DNA from: CAVVJA01 sp963809815
GTDB lineage: Bacteria > Actinomycetota > Actinomycetes > Mycobacteriales > Jatrophihabitantaceae
Length of the DNA stretch: 64,000 nucleotides
Reading direction: 5' to 3'
Assembly: GCA_963809815.1 (NCBI GenBank)
Contig: CAWELM010000013.1
Coordinates: 186,001-250,000 of the forward strand
This document shows, piece by piece, positions 36,935 through 45,422 of the stretch. Under the pieces are notes generated by a model, which was not told where the DNA came from, made no database searches, and saw nothing but the letters and a program-made list of their open reading frames with translations. The position numbers and the translations under genes are program-made. Position 1 is the stretch's first letter. The number at the start of each line of letters is the position of its first letter.

Positions 36935-36986
36935 GATCGCGGTTCCCTTCGCTCGCCGTCGCTCCGTGGGCGGCCTCTCACTCCCG

Positions 36987-37014
36987 CTACGAACACCTCT
37001 ACCCCGAGCCGACA
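36987..37014 (-). promoter_or_regulatory. Second copy of the ECF-type promoter, before the deleted DHFR-like gene
   Basis: TGTCGG (37014-37009), 17 bases, CGTAG (36991-36987), then 52 bases to the ATG: the same geometry as the promoter at 36611-36638. The surrounding 56 bases (36962-37017) are also about four-fifths identical to 36586-36641. The shared element suggests that both genes answer to the local sigma factor, or that a promoter segment was duplicated. Confidence 0.65.
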
Positions 37015-37284
37015 CCGTCTCCCAGACTCATGTCCAGCACTTTCCGGTACGCCGACTGTCATCGATCCGACAGCGCAACGGTGCCGGGCGAGGCGTTGCG
37101 TGGGAAATGGGTTGCGACGACGCGAATCAAGTCGCGAGGATTCCGATCGCCCGCTCAACGCGGACCCGGTAGGTGCGGAGATTGGCGTGCAACTCGAAGA
37201 CAGCCGTGCACTCGTGAGGCCGGATCGGCGCACTGGGCCAACCCGACCGTCGCGATGCGCCGCCCACTCCGCCGGGCACCCGTC

Positions 37285-38679
37285 ATGAGCGGTTCGTCGG
37301 CCCGTTGGCAAGCGCTGAATGACCGCATCGCCGGCGACGTCATCCTCCCTGACTCGCCCGGCTACGACACCGCACGCAAACCCGCTATCGCCCGGTTCGA
37401 CCACGTCCGGCCACAGGCGATCGTACGATGCCAAACTCCGATCGACGTCGCCATGACGCTCGAGCTGGCGCGCGGCTCGGGCGTACCAGTCGCACCGCGA
37501 AGCGGCGGGCACTGCTTCGCGGGCCGATCCACCACGTCTGGGGTGGTCATCGACCTCTCGCCCATGACGAGCACCTCGCTGCAGGACGGACTGGCGGTCG
37601 CCGGGGCAGGAACGCGTCTTGGCGGGCTATACGACTCGCTCTCACGGCACGGCCGGACAATCCCGGCCGGATGCGGCCCGACGGTGGGGATCGCCGGCCT
37701 GACGCTCGGGGGCGGCCTCGGAATCCTCGGCCGGAAGTACGGCCTGACCGCCGATCACCTGGTCGGCGCGCAGGTGGTGGTGCCCGATGGCCGCGTGCTC
37801 GACTGCGATGATCACCACGACCGAGAGCTGTTCTGGGCGCTGCGCGGAGCGGGCGGTGGACAGTTCGGCGTAGTTACGTCCCTGACCTTCAGAACCGTTC
37901 CGACGCCGGCCTGTACCGCCTTCCATCTGACGTGGCCGATCGCCCAGGCCGCGGGGATCGTGGAGGCGTGGCAGAGCTGGGCTCCCGCCGCCGCGGACGA
38001 GTTGGCGGCCAGCCTTCTCCTGACCGCGCCCGACAATCCGGACGCGCCACCCGTCGTCCATTTATTCGGGGCGATGCTCGGCAGCCAAGCCGACACCGAT
38101 GAGCTGCTCGAGCAGCTGCCAACTCAGACCGACCCGTCCTCGGTAGTTCAAGTGCCTGGCTCGCATCGCGAGGCCAAGCGGTACCTGGCCGAACACGGAC
38201 CTGGTGACCAGCGACCGGGCGGCCACGTGTACAGCAAGTCGGAGTTCTTCACTCGGCTGCTGCCCGCGTCAACGATCACCGCGCTGATTGACCACCTGGC
38301 CACCGGGCGGGTCGCCGGGGTGTCTCGCGAACTCGATTTCACGCCGTGGGGCGGGGCCTACAACCGGGTGCGCGCCGATGCCACCGCGTTCCCGCATCGA
38401 CAAGCCCGGTTCCTGCTCAAACATGCGGTGGTCGTTCCCGCAGACGCTCCGGCGAGCCGCCGGCAACAAGCCCGCGACTGGCTTACCAAGTCCTGGGCTG
38501 CGGTAACTCCATGGGGCAATGGAGGCGTATACCCGAACTTCCCCGACAACGACCTCCACGACCCGGGACGCCACTACTACGGCCTCAACTACGAGGACCT
38601 GACCCGGGTCAAGGCACGCTACGACCCGGGCGAGTTCCTCCACTTCCCACAGTCGATCCCGTCCCGCCCGAACACCTAG
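37285..38679 (+). CDS. FAD-linked oxidase with BBE domain (berberine-bridge type)
   Basis: 464 residues from ATG 37285; the frame is open upstream but without family match. The PCMH FAD domain has VAPRSGGHCFAG, whose His76 is the usual covalent FAD site, and IPAGCGPTVGIAGLTLGGGL with Cys130 near the second, cysteinyl site, so bicovalent FAD is likely. The C-terminal BBE motif is YYGLNYEDLTRVKARYDPG. Such oxidases act on sugars, alkaloids or tetrapyrrole-like products; substrate unknown. No signal peptide. Confidence 0.9.
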   Translation: MSGSSARWQALNDRIAGDVILPDSPGYDTARKPAIARFDHVRPQAIVRCQTPIDVAMTLELARGSGVPVAPRSGGHCFAGRSTTSGVVIDLSPMTSTSLQDGLAVAGAGTRLGGLYDSLSRHGRTIPAGCGPTVGIAGLTLGGGLGILGRKYGLTADHLVGAQVVVPDGRVLDCDDHHDRELFWALRGAGGGQFGVVTSLTFRTVPTPACTAFHLTWPIAQAAGIVEAWQSWAPAAADELAASLLLTAPDNPDAPPVVHLFGAMLGSQADTDELLEQLPTQTDPSSVVQVPGSHREAKRYLAEHGPGDQRPGGHVYSKSEFFTRLLPASTITALIDHLATGRVAGVSRELDFTPWGGAYNRVRADATAFPHRQARFLLKHAVVVPADAPASRRQQARDWLTKSWAAVTPWGNGGVYPNFPDNDLHDPGRHYYGLNYEDLTRVKARYDPGEFLHFPQSIPSRPNT

Positions 38680-38746
38680 TACGCCCGCCACGGCTCATCG
38701 AGCAACGGACAACATCGCTACGTGACGACTGCCGGCTCGTATCTGC

Positions 38747-39712
38747 TCAGGCGACGTCGGCCCCTGCCGTATCGGCGACATTGACGACGATTTTGCCGCT
38801 CGCCCGCTCGCGCTCGAGCGCGGCGAGCGCGTCGACCGCCTGCTCCAGCGGAACAATGCGCGCCACGCGCGACACCAGCTGGCCCTGGGCGCACGCTTCG
38901 GCCAGCGATGCCAACGTGGACGGGTCGGGCTGCACGGCGACGCTGGTCACGGTGATGCCTCGCTCGTGCGGCGCGGCGGCCGGCGTGGTCGTCACGAACC
39001 TCCCGCCGTCGCGTGTCGCGGCCAGCTCCGCAGGCCACACCCGCGGACCGACCAGGTCGATGGTGGCATCCACGCCCGGCCCGATCAGAGTCCTGACCTG
39101 CCCGGCCAGGTCGCCGTCACGATCGACGACGTCGCTCGCGCCGAGCTCGCGGGCCGCATCCGCCGCGGACGCGGCGACTGATGCGATCACCCGGGCCCGC
39201 CGGGCCTGCGCCAGTTGGGTGACAAAACCGCCGACCCCGCCTGTCGCCCCGACTACCAACACAGTGTCCGCGGACGCCACCGCGGCGCTGTCCAGCGTCA
39301 GGATCGCGGTCAGCCCACTGACCGGAAGCGCCGCGGCGGCCGGCAGGTCCAGGCCGGTCGGGACCGCAGCGATGGTGCCCGCCGGCACCGCGATCAGCTC
39401 GGCGAGGGCGCCGATGCCCGACCACGGCTGCGGGCTGAACCCCAGCACCCGTTCCCCCGAGGTGAACCCGGATACCTCGCTGCCGACGCTCTCCACGATG
39501 CCGGCGAAGTCCCAGCCGAGCACCTGCGGGAGGCCGTTGCCGCCGCCCGCGCCAACAAACGCGCCATGCGTCGTCGCGACATCCCACGGACCGAGTGCGG
39601 CGTACACGACCCGGATCAGTACCCCGTCGTCCGCGACGACCGGCTCGTCGACCTCACGGACATCCACCCCGCCCAGCCCGTCGAAGCTACTCAGCACGAC
39701 CGCTCGCACCAT
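38747..39712 (-). CDS. Zinc-independent MDR family NADPH:quinone-type oxidoreductase
   Basis: 321 residues from ATG 39712 (39724 also possible). The GroES-like N-terminus contains VLGWDFAGIVESVGSEVSGF. The nucleotide fold has LVVGATGGVGGFVTQLAQ (AxxGxxG), then ASDVVDRDGD and IDLVGP. No structural or catalytic zinc cysteines. Typical of quinone or enoyl reductases. Convergent with the FAD oxidase. Substrate not determinable. Confidence 0.9.
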   Translation of the reverse strand: MVRAVVLSSFDGLGGVDVREVDEPVVADDGVLIRVVYAALGPWDVATTHGAFVGAGGGNGLPQVLGWDFAGIVESVGSEVSGFTSGERVLGFSPQPWSGIGALAELIAVPAGTIAAVPTGLDLPAAAALPVSGLTAILTLDSAAVASADTVLVVGATGGVGGFVTQLAQARRARVIASVAASAADAARELGASDVVDRDGDLAGQVRTLIGPGVDATIDLVGPRVWPAELAATRDGGRFVTTTPAAAPHERGITVTSVAVQPDPSTLASLAEACAQGQLVSRVARIVPLEQAVDALAALERERASGKIVVNVADTAGADVA

Positions 39713-39934
39713 TACACCGCCCATCCCGCCGTTTCGTCCCACCAATCCCCAGCCTGCCGCAACAGCCCAGGTCCCGGAAGACAACCGGAGGCGATCACGC
39801 AGTCCGCCTTGTCCGTGAGCATCACGTCCGTCCGCACAGAACAGCTGATTCCAGGGCCGTGTGGGCCTGTCGCCTGGATGACAGGTCTCCTGTCGTCGTG
39901 GTGACTGTCCGTGGGTGGTGCGGGCGGCACGATG

Positions 39935-39950
39935 TGTTTCGTCGGCGGGA
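39935..39950 (+). repeat. 16-bp direct repeat, second copy at 40188-40203
   Basis: TGTTTCGTCGGCGGGA occurs 24 bases before the small membrane gene and again at 40188-40203, followed each time by a purine-rich ribosome-site-like stretch (TGAGGAGC, ATAGGAGC) and an ATG. The second ATG (40229) opens only a frame that runs through a hairpin, so it may mark a lost duplicate or a shared promoter/leader element. Confidence 0.45.
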
Positions 39951-39973
39951 CCACAGCGGATGAGGAGCACAAA

Positions 39974-40177
39974 ATGACCACCATCACCACCACCGTCCGG
40001 ACCCATCGCCATGGCCTCGCCGTGGTCGGTGCCCTCGCCGCCCTGGTTCTCGCCGCCGTCGCCCTGCTGCTGTTCAACACCAGCCAGGTGCACGACATGC
40101 ACCACCTGATCACCAGCAACCACGTCCTGCCGCAGTTCGTGCGAACCCTCCTCGGCGCCGGACGCCTCGGGTCCTAA
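39974..40177 (+). CDS. Small single-pass membrane protein
   Basis: 67 residues; GAGGAG six bases before the ATG fixes the start. One strong transmembrane helix (LAVVGALAALVLAAVALLLF at about 16-35) sits between a Thr/Arg/His N-tail and a His-containing outer tail (SQVHDMHHLITSNHV). The histidine cluster could bind a metal, but there is no known family. Upstream lies one copy of a 16-base repeat that recurs at 40188. Confidence 0.6.
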   Translation: MTTITTTVRTHRHGLAVVGALAALVLAAVALLLFNTSQVHDMHHLITSNHVLPQFVRTLLGAGRLGS

Positions 40178-40317
40178 GCCGGGTCATTGTTTCGTCGGCG
40201 GGATTGCACAGGGATAGGAGCAGGACCCATGAGACTGCGCCGCCTTGCGGCGGCGGAGATGGTGAGGACGCCGGCTGGGGCCTGGCCCGGACGGGGGTTC
40301 GGTGTCCTCCCGGGGGG

Positions 40318-40350
40318 GTCGAGGCGGACGGTCATGCCGTCCGCCTCGAC
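40318..40350 (+). terminator. Perfect 14-bp stem hairpin before the Crp gene
   Basis: GTCGAGGCGGACGG, five-base loop TCATG, then CCGTCCGCCTCGAC: every stem base pairs. There is no U-run, as is common for actinobacterial terminators. Position fits transcription end for the membrane-protein unit or insulation of the Crp gene 113 bases downstream. The rest of 40178-40462 shows no supported gene. Confidence 0.6.
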
Positions 40351-40462
40351 GTCCACTGCCCGGACGCCCCCTCTCCTCGTCCTACCGGCGGAGGTCCCAG
40401 GCCCTTCTGCGGCATGACGCCCTGCCCGGTGGTGTCGGTGCTGCGCAGCGTCGCCGGCGGAC

Positions 40463-41152
40463 GTGATGATGCTAGGCGTGACGATTGCTGAGGAACTTGC
40501 GGCGTTGGGGTTGTTCCACGGCCTCGGCGAGGCGGACATCGCCGCCCTGGCCCAGGTCAGCTTCCTACGCCGTCTCGCGCGCGGACAGGTGCTCTTCCTC
40601 GCCGGCGAGCCGAGCGAGCACCTGTGCGTGGTGCGCTCGGGGCTGCTGCGGGTGGTGACCAGCTCGCCCCACGGGGAGCAGTTCGTGCTCTCGAACATCG
40701 CGCCGGGCCAGACCCTGGGCGAGCTGTCGATCCTGGACGGCATGCCGCGCTCGGCCGACGTCGTGGCGGCCGAGACGACCGAGCTGATGGTCGTACCGGC
40801 CGCCGCGGTGCGGGCGTTGCTCGACCGGGAGCCGGCCGCGCTGCGGGCCTTCGCGATGGAACTCGCGCGCAGCCTGCGGCGGCTCACCGGGGCGATGGGC
40901 GACATCCTGTTCCTCGATCTGCCCCGCCGGCTGGCCAAGCTGCTGGTCGCGGGCGCCGTCGCCGGGCCCGACGGCACCTACCGCGTCGACCTGGCCGGCA
41001 GCCAATCGGTGCTCGCCGCCCAGTTAGGGGTCACCCGGCAATCGCTGAACAAGGCGCTGACCGGGCTGGCCAAACGCGGCTGGATCGACGTCGCCGGCCG
41101 CGACGTCGTGCTGCGCGACGTTGCCGCCCTAGCCCGCTTCGTCGCCAGCTAA
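40463..41152 (+). CDS. Crp/Fnr family transcriptional regulator
   Basis: 229 residues from GTG 40463, with ATGs at 40466 and 40469 equally possible. The cyclic-nucleotide-binding beta barrel runs from FLRRLARGQVLFLAGEPSEH through GQTLGELSILDGMPRSADVV, where G-E-L-S and R-S-A match the cAMP phosphate cassette. Then come the long dimer helix and a winged helix-turn-helix (GSQSVLAAQLGVTRQSLNKA then LAKRGWIDV). No Fnr cysteines, so it is a Crp-type rather than an Fe-S sensor. Ligand and targets unknown. Confidence 0.92.
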   Translation: MMMLGVTIAEELAALGLFHGLGEADIAALAQVSFLRRLARGQVLFLAGEPSEHLCVVRSGLLRVVTSSPHGEQFVLSNIAPGQTLGELSILDGMPRSADVVAAETTELMVVPAAAVRALLDREPAALRAFAMELARSLRRLTGAMGDILFLDLPRRLAKLLVAGAVAGPDGTYRVDLAGSQSVLAAQLGVTRQSLNKALTGLAKRGWIDVAGRDVVLRDVAALARFVAS

Positions 41153-41316
41153 CCGCCGGGTGATTGATCGGCACGAGTTGAGATCGTTCGTCATTAGCCG
41201 GTGCGGCCAGGAGGCCGTCGAGTTCAGCCGCTGTCAGCGAATCCAGGGTGGCGAGTAGGCAACCGCCTCCTCGATCGGGTGCCATCGTGCCTGGGGGTCA
41301 CGACCCGGTGATCTCC

Positions 41317-41922
41317 CTACCGACGCTGCTGGATGCCCTCTGGATTGGTTGGTGGGGCTGTCGGTTTGGGCTGGGTGTCGGTTGGTGCGCAGCCGGCCAT
41401 CGCTGTGTGGAGGAGGGCGTCGCGGTGGGTGGCGAGTTGGGTTGGGGTGAGGGTGCGGATTGGGCGCCATAGGGATCCGAGGGCTGCGGTGGCGCGTGCG
41501 GTGGCTGCGGTGCCGTTGGCGGTGGAGCCGGTGATGGCGTGGCATATGCGCTCGGTGTTGTGGTGGAGCCGGGCGCCGATCTGGGGGTGGTTCAGCGCGG
41601 CTTTGTCGCTGTCGACCCAGGCCGCGATCTGGCTGTGGTCGGTCAGCGTGCTGAGGTAGTCCTCGAGCAGGGCGCGCACCCCGCCGGGCCAGTGGGGTGT
41701 GGTCGGGTGGCGGTCGATGAGGGCGTCCAGGCTGTCGAGCAGCGGGTCGGCTATCGCGTGCAGTAGGTCGTTTTTGGTGCGGAAGTGGTAGCTGACTGCG
41801 GCCTTGCTCATGCCGGTGGCGGCGGCCAGCTCGGCGACGCTGGTCGCGTCGTAGCCGCGACGGGTGAAGCTGTCCAGCGCGGCGGCGAGCAGCGTGTCGC
41901 GTCGGTTGCGGGTGGCGGGCAT
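41317..41922 (-). CDS. TetR family transcriptional regulator
   Basis: 201 residues. The helix-turn-helix ALDSFTRRGYDATSVAELAA, then TGMSKAAVSYHFRTKNDLLH, is textbook TetR. A helical ligand domain and a proline/threonine-rich tail (PTDTQPKPTAPPTNP) follow. It faces the Hsp20 gene across 289 bases; a dyad 28 bases from its start may be its operator. Ligand unknown. Confidence 0.92.
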   Translation of the reverse strand: MPATRNRRDTLLAAALDSFTRRGYDATSVAELAAATGMSKAAVSYHFRTKNDLLHAIADPLLDSLDALIDRHPTTPHWPGGVRALLEDYLSTLTDHSQIAAWVDSDKAALNHPQIGARLHHNTERICHAITGSTANGTAATARATAALGSLWRPIRTLTPTQLATHRDALLHTAMAGCAPTDTQPKPTAPPTNPEGIQQRR

Positions 41923-41950
41923 GGTGGGCCTTCCGGGTGTGACCGGTTAC

Positions 41951-41964
41951 TGGACGGACGTTCA
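41951..41964. promoter_or_regulatory. Candidate TetR operator
   Basis: TGGACG-GA-CGTTCA is a six-base inverted repeat with one mismatch, 28 bases upstream of the TetR start. Proteins of this family commonly sit on such GGACG/CGTTC palindromes overlapping their own promoter. Nothing else is seen in the 289-base gap apart from the Hsp20 ribosome site. Confidence 0.45.
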
Positions 41965-42211
41965 CCCAGCAGTGTACGGTAAGGCCTGTCGGCGCGCCGC
42001 CGCCGGTCAGCCACAGCGTGATCATTCGACAGTCGCTAAGACGACCAACACGCGCTCCCCGGTACGGCCGGCGGGCGCCGGCAGAAGGGTCTGCTTCCGG
42101 CTGGGACACGCGGTGACACGACACACCGCGCGCGCCCCGGCCGGCGGCACGGCAGGATCCCTCCGCGCAGGTTCCCTGCAGTGGAGCCGCCACCTAATAG
42201 AGGTGAGAATC

Positions 42212-42973
42212 ATGCTGGTCGGCACCGATCCGTTCCGGGACCTCGACCGGCTCGCCCCACAGGTCTGGGGTACCACGGCCCGTCCGGCGGCGATGCCGAT
42301 GGATGCCTGGCGGGACGGCGAGCAGATCGTGGTGCAGTTCGACCTGCCAGGGGTGGACATGTACTCGGTGGACCTGGACGTGCCGCGCAACGTGCTCACC
42401 GTGCGGGCCGAGCGTCGCCCGTCAAAGCGTCGCCGGTCAACCGGCGAGGACACCGAGATGATCGCCGCCGAACGCCCGCGAGGGCTGCTCAGGCGGCAGC
42501 TGATCCTCGGCGACACCCCGGACACCGACCGGGTGCAAGCCAGCTACAGCGCCGGTGTCCTCACGCTGCGCATCCCGGTCGCCGAAAAAGCCAAACCGGG
42601 CAAGATCGCGATCGCCAACGCTGACGCGGTCCGGACGCCGACCGTGCTGCGCTCACCGGCTAGGCGACACCCGATGGCCAGACACGTCGTGCACCGCCGC
42701 AACGGCCAGGTCGACGAATACCAGGAACTGCCCGACACCGAACACCTGGAACCCGACCTGGTCACGGTGACCTTCCCCGACGGATCGCTGCGGTCCTACC
42801 ACGTCGAGGCCGGACTCGGCGGTGTCGGCTTCGAATTCGCGGACGCCGGAATCCTCGTACTGCGATTCCAAGACAGCGACCACGTACTCAGCGCCTTCGC
42901 GCCCACCGCCTGGACCTCGGTCAGCGGCACCGCACTCGGCGACCGCGGCCGACGATCATCCAGCGGCCGCTGA
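42212..42973 (+). CDS. Hsp20/alpha-crystallin small heat-shock protein with extra C-terminal domain
   Basis: 253 residues from ATG 42212 (GAGGTGAGAATC before it). Residues 28-135 are the alpha-crystallin domain: MPMDAWRDGEQIVVQFDLPG, then VDLDVPRNVLTVRAERR, and the closing YSAGVLTLRIPVAEKAKPGK with an I-x-V motif. Ordinary actinobacterial members stop there at about 145-150. This one runs on for some 110 residues (MARHVVHRRNGQVDEYQELP, then LVTVTFPDGSLRSYHVEAGL), an unrecognised beta-rich domain. Whether it is a true fusion or a read-through of a second gene cannot be seen; the frame is clean. Confidence 0.88.
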   Translation: MLVGTDPFRDLDRLAPQVWGTTARPAAMPMDAWRDGEQIVVQFDLPGVDMYSVDLDVPRNVLTVRAERRPSKRRRSTGEDTEMIAAERPRGLLRRQLILGDTPDTDRVQASYSAGVLTLRIPVAEKAKPGKIAIANADAVRTPTVLRSPARRHPMARHVVHRRNGQVDEYQELPDTEHLEPDLVTVTFPDGSLRSYHVEAGLGGVGFEFADAGILVLRFQDSDHVLSAFAPTAWTSVSGTALGDRGRRSSSGR

Positions 42974-43026
42974 GGTCCACACGACGCCAGCGCTCCGGCT
43001 CGATCTACAACGGTCGCCACATTCGG

Positions 43027-43347
43027 ATGCACCACAGCGAACCATCGGCGCAACGTCCTCTTCACCATCGCTCGGCACCCGGGCAGACTCCCGAGGGGCG
43101 TCGGCTGATACAGCGCATCGCACTGCTGCTGGGTGAGCGGACCAGCCTCAGCAGAGTGATGTTGATCGTCTTGACCGGCGCACTGATCTTCGGGTTGATC
43201 GGCTTCGCTGCTCACGCCTTGTGGGTCGTCGCCGTTATCACGATCGCTATCGGCGTCGGTTACCTCGCCGCCAATACTCGACGCGACCGCGGCGATGCTG
43301 TCAACCAGCGGCAGGAGGACGAGCTGGACACCGCCCGACGCGGGTGA
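43027..43347 (+). CDS. Small two-helix membrane protein
   Basis: 106 residues. A basic, His/Pro-rich N-terminus is followed by two adjacent hydrophobic helices (MLIVLTGALIFGLIGFAAHA and LWVVAVITIAIGVGYLAAN, about 46-84) and a charged tail (RQEDELDTARRG). Likely a hairpin in the inner membrane. No family recognised. It ends 15 bases from the convergent YihY gene. Confidence 0.55.
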   Translation: MHHSEPSAQRPLHHRSAPGQTPEGRRLIQRIALLLGERTSLSRVMLIVLTGALIFGLIGFAAHALWVVAVITIAIGVGYLAANTRRDRGDAVNQRQEDELDTARRG

Positions 43348-43362
43348 CGCACGAAACGCAGT

Positions 43363-44367
43363 TCACGGTTCGGTGGTCGGATCGTGCGGGGAGACCGGTT
43401 GGTCGAAGTCCACGTCGACGTTCTGGGATTCCTTGTGTTGCTCGGTGGCCGGGTAGGAGGCATAAGCACGCCGGTCGCCCGCGGTGAGTTCGGTGTTCTC
43501 GTTGAACGGGGTCATCAGGCTGCGCGGCCAGAACTTGCCGGCGCGGACGACGTTGATCTCGGCGCACAGCAGGACGGTTACGGCGCCGAGGTAGATCCAG
43601 GCGATCAGCCCGAGCACCAGTCCGAAGACGCCGTAGGTGGCGCTGGCGCCTTTGAGTGCGTGCCCGACGGCATAGGTACCGATGACCTGCAGAAGCTGCC
43701 AAGTGATGGCCGCTGCGATCGCACCCCCACGGACCTGGCGAGTGGAGATCTCGCGGGCGGTGAGGACGCGGAACGCAAAAATGAATAGCAGCGCGTTCAC
43801 GACCACCGCGGCCACCGAGGTCAGGGCCCGCGACCCGGCTCCGAGATCGGCCCCGTAGGCATGCGCGGCGGTGCTGAGCGCCGACAGGACGGTGGTGAGC
43901 AGGAGGCCGCCGCCGATGACCAGCAGCAGCAGCAGACTGATGCCGCGGGACTTGATTGCGTTCGGGCGGGCGTGACGTGGCACGCCCCAGATCTTGTTCA
44001 TGGCGTTTTGAGCCGCCTGGGCGACACCCAGCCCGCCGTACACGCTGCCCAGCAAGCCCACGGTCAGGGCCAGCGGGTTGCCGTGCAGGGAGTGGATATT
44101 GCTGGCCAGCTGGTCGCCGATGACCGGAAACTGGGCCACCGCCGAACTCACGACCTCCTGCTGCAGGTCTGCGTTGCCGTGCAGGGCGTAACCCAGCACG
44201 GTGACCAGCAACAGCAGCAGCGGAAACACCGACAGGAATCCATAGAAAGTGATCAAGGCGGCCAGATAATTGCCTTGATCATCGATGTACTTGTAGACCA
44301 CCGCCAGCGGCAACCCAGCCCATCGGTGGCGACGCTGAAACCTGTCGAGTGCGTCCGCTTTACCCAT
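43363..44367 (-). CDS. YihY/BrkB family inner-membrane protein
   Basis: 334 residues with six or seven hydrophobic segments and family hallmarks: GNYLAALITFYGFLSVFPLL, GGLGVAQAAQNAMNKIWGVP, and YGVFGLVLGLIAWIYLGAVT near the end. Once mis-called RNase BN; no enzymatic role is accepted. The acidic C-terminal tail (DVDFDQPVSPHDP) is cytoplasmic. Single gene. Confidence 0.92.
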   Translation of the reverse strand: MGKADALDRFQRRHRWAGLPLAVVYKYIDDQGNYLAALITFYGFLSVFPLLLLLVTVLGYALHGNADLQQEVVSSAVAQFPVIGDQLASNIHSLHGNPLALTVGLLGSVYGGLGVAQAAQNAMNKIWGVPRHARPNAIKSRGISLLLLLVIGGGLLLTTVLSALSTAAHAYGADLGAGSRALTSVAAVVVNALLFIFAFRVLTAREISTRQVRGGAIAAAITWQLLQVIGTYAVGHALKGASATYGVFGLVLGLIAWIYLGAVTVLLCAEINVVRAGKFWPRSLMTPFNENTELTAGDRRAYASYPATEQHKESQNVDVDFDQPVSPHDPTTEP

Positions 44368-45161
44368 GCCGATTCACCTGCCGACGCCGACCACTGGGGT
44401 ACTGCCACCTCAGCGCCACCGTAGCCGCCGGTCAACGACGCTGCCGCGGACAAGCGTGGGTGGCGGTCCATAGGGCGCACTGCGTGTCGCGGTAAGCCGA
44501 CGTTCACCGGACAGGCGACATCCGGGTCCTGCTGCGACAAGCGTGGGGCCGGACTCGGCCGCTCGCCCAGGCCGAGTCACCAAGCAGTGCCACGACTCGA
44601 CACGGTTCGAATACGAAGCCGAACAGCGAGGGGCGCCGGTGAGCGTCCGGCGGAGCGACCTGAACGACCAACGGCTCGCCGCTAAGCACCCGCCCAGGCA
44701 AGGTCAGGACTGCTTTGGGAGAAGGATCCGTGCTAGATCCGTTGGCACGGGCGTGATCCCCAAAGGACGCAAGGACCCACCCCAACACGAATCCACGCCG
44801 CCGCCGGCGATGACCTGTGCGGCACCACGGATCTGCGGGCCGGATATGCCTGCTCGCAGCGCTAGGCGTCGGCTCTGCGCGTTTGAGCTAGGAGATCGAC
44901 GGCCGGGCTCGCTACCGGACCGGCCCATCCCTCCCGTACGTCGGCCCGGGGGCATGACTTCGGCCTCGACGTTGGCTGGCTGTCGCGAGGTTGGGTCCCG
45001 TTCGCCGTTATCTGCCGACTCGCTGGTCGGGTGGCGTGTTGCGTTTGAGAGTTCGGCGCAGTTGCATGATCCGGATCGAACCGAGAACAGCCGCGATCAG
45101 TAGCCCAATTCAGCCGCCGGCGACCGGCGGCTCGCGGACCGGAACCGCGAAACCACAGCGT
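44368..45161. other. About 790 bases without a supported gene
   Basis: Several frames stay open here by virtue of high GC, but none has consistent codon use, a ribosome site with a sensible start, or a family match. No repeats or hairpins of note were seen. It probably includes the YihY promoter at its left end. Confidence 0.4.
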
Positions 45162-45422
45162 TTACGATATGACGGTCCGGCCGCCGTCGGTCTCCCACGC
45201 GGCTGCCGGCAGCGGGTCGACACAGCCGATGCGACCGATCGTGGCGGCGGCCAGCGCATCCAAGCCCGACGCGGCTTCCAGAAGGCCGCCGTCGCCACGG
45301 AGTAGAGTGAAGTTACCAAGGGTATGTCGTATGACGGTGCCCACGCCGCCCTCGCTCATGGCGATCCACAACCGGCCCGTTGGCGGGCTCGGATTGGCGT
45401 ACATCATGGCCACCCTCGACAC
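45162..45422 (-). CDS. Possible small protein sharing a WE-x-DGGR tail with the next gene
   Basis: 86 residues (ATG 45422, or 45407/45404). The body TVIRHTLGNFTLLRGDGGLL is unremarkable, but the end PLPAAAWETDGGRTVIS mirrors the end of the opposite-strand DUF5994 protein (PPPIGDWENDGGRVLASS). Its start overlaps that gene head to head. Expression is uncertain; the shared tail is the main argument for a real gene. Confidence 0.4.
   Translation of the reverse strand: MSRVAMMYANPSPPTGRLWIAMSEGGVGTVIRHTLGNFTLLRGDGGLLEAASGLDALAAATIGRIGCVDPLPAAAWETDGGRTVIS

Noticed and set aside
40229..40417. Small gene after the second 16-bp repeat
   Set aside because: A ribosome-like site is present, but the frame crosses a perfect 14-bp hairpin, is Arg/Pro/Ser-rich and resembles nothing.
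44543..45103. Long open frame on the plus strand in the 790-base gap
   Set aside because: Composition is typical of random high-GC open frames; overlapping frames on the other strand are equally long and neither has a start signal.
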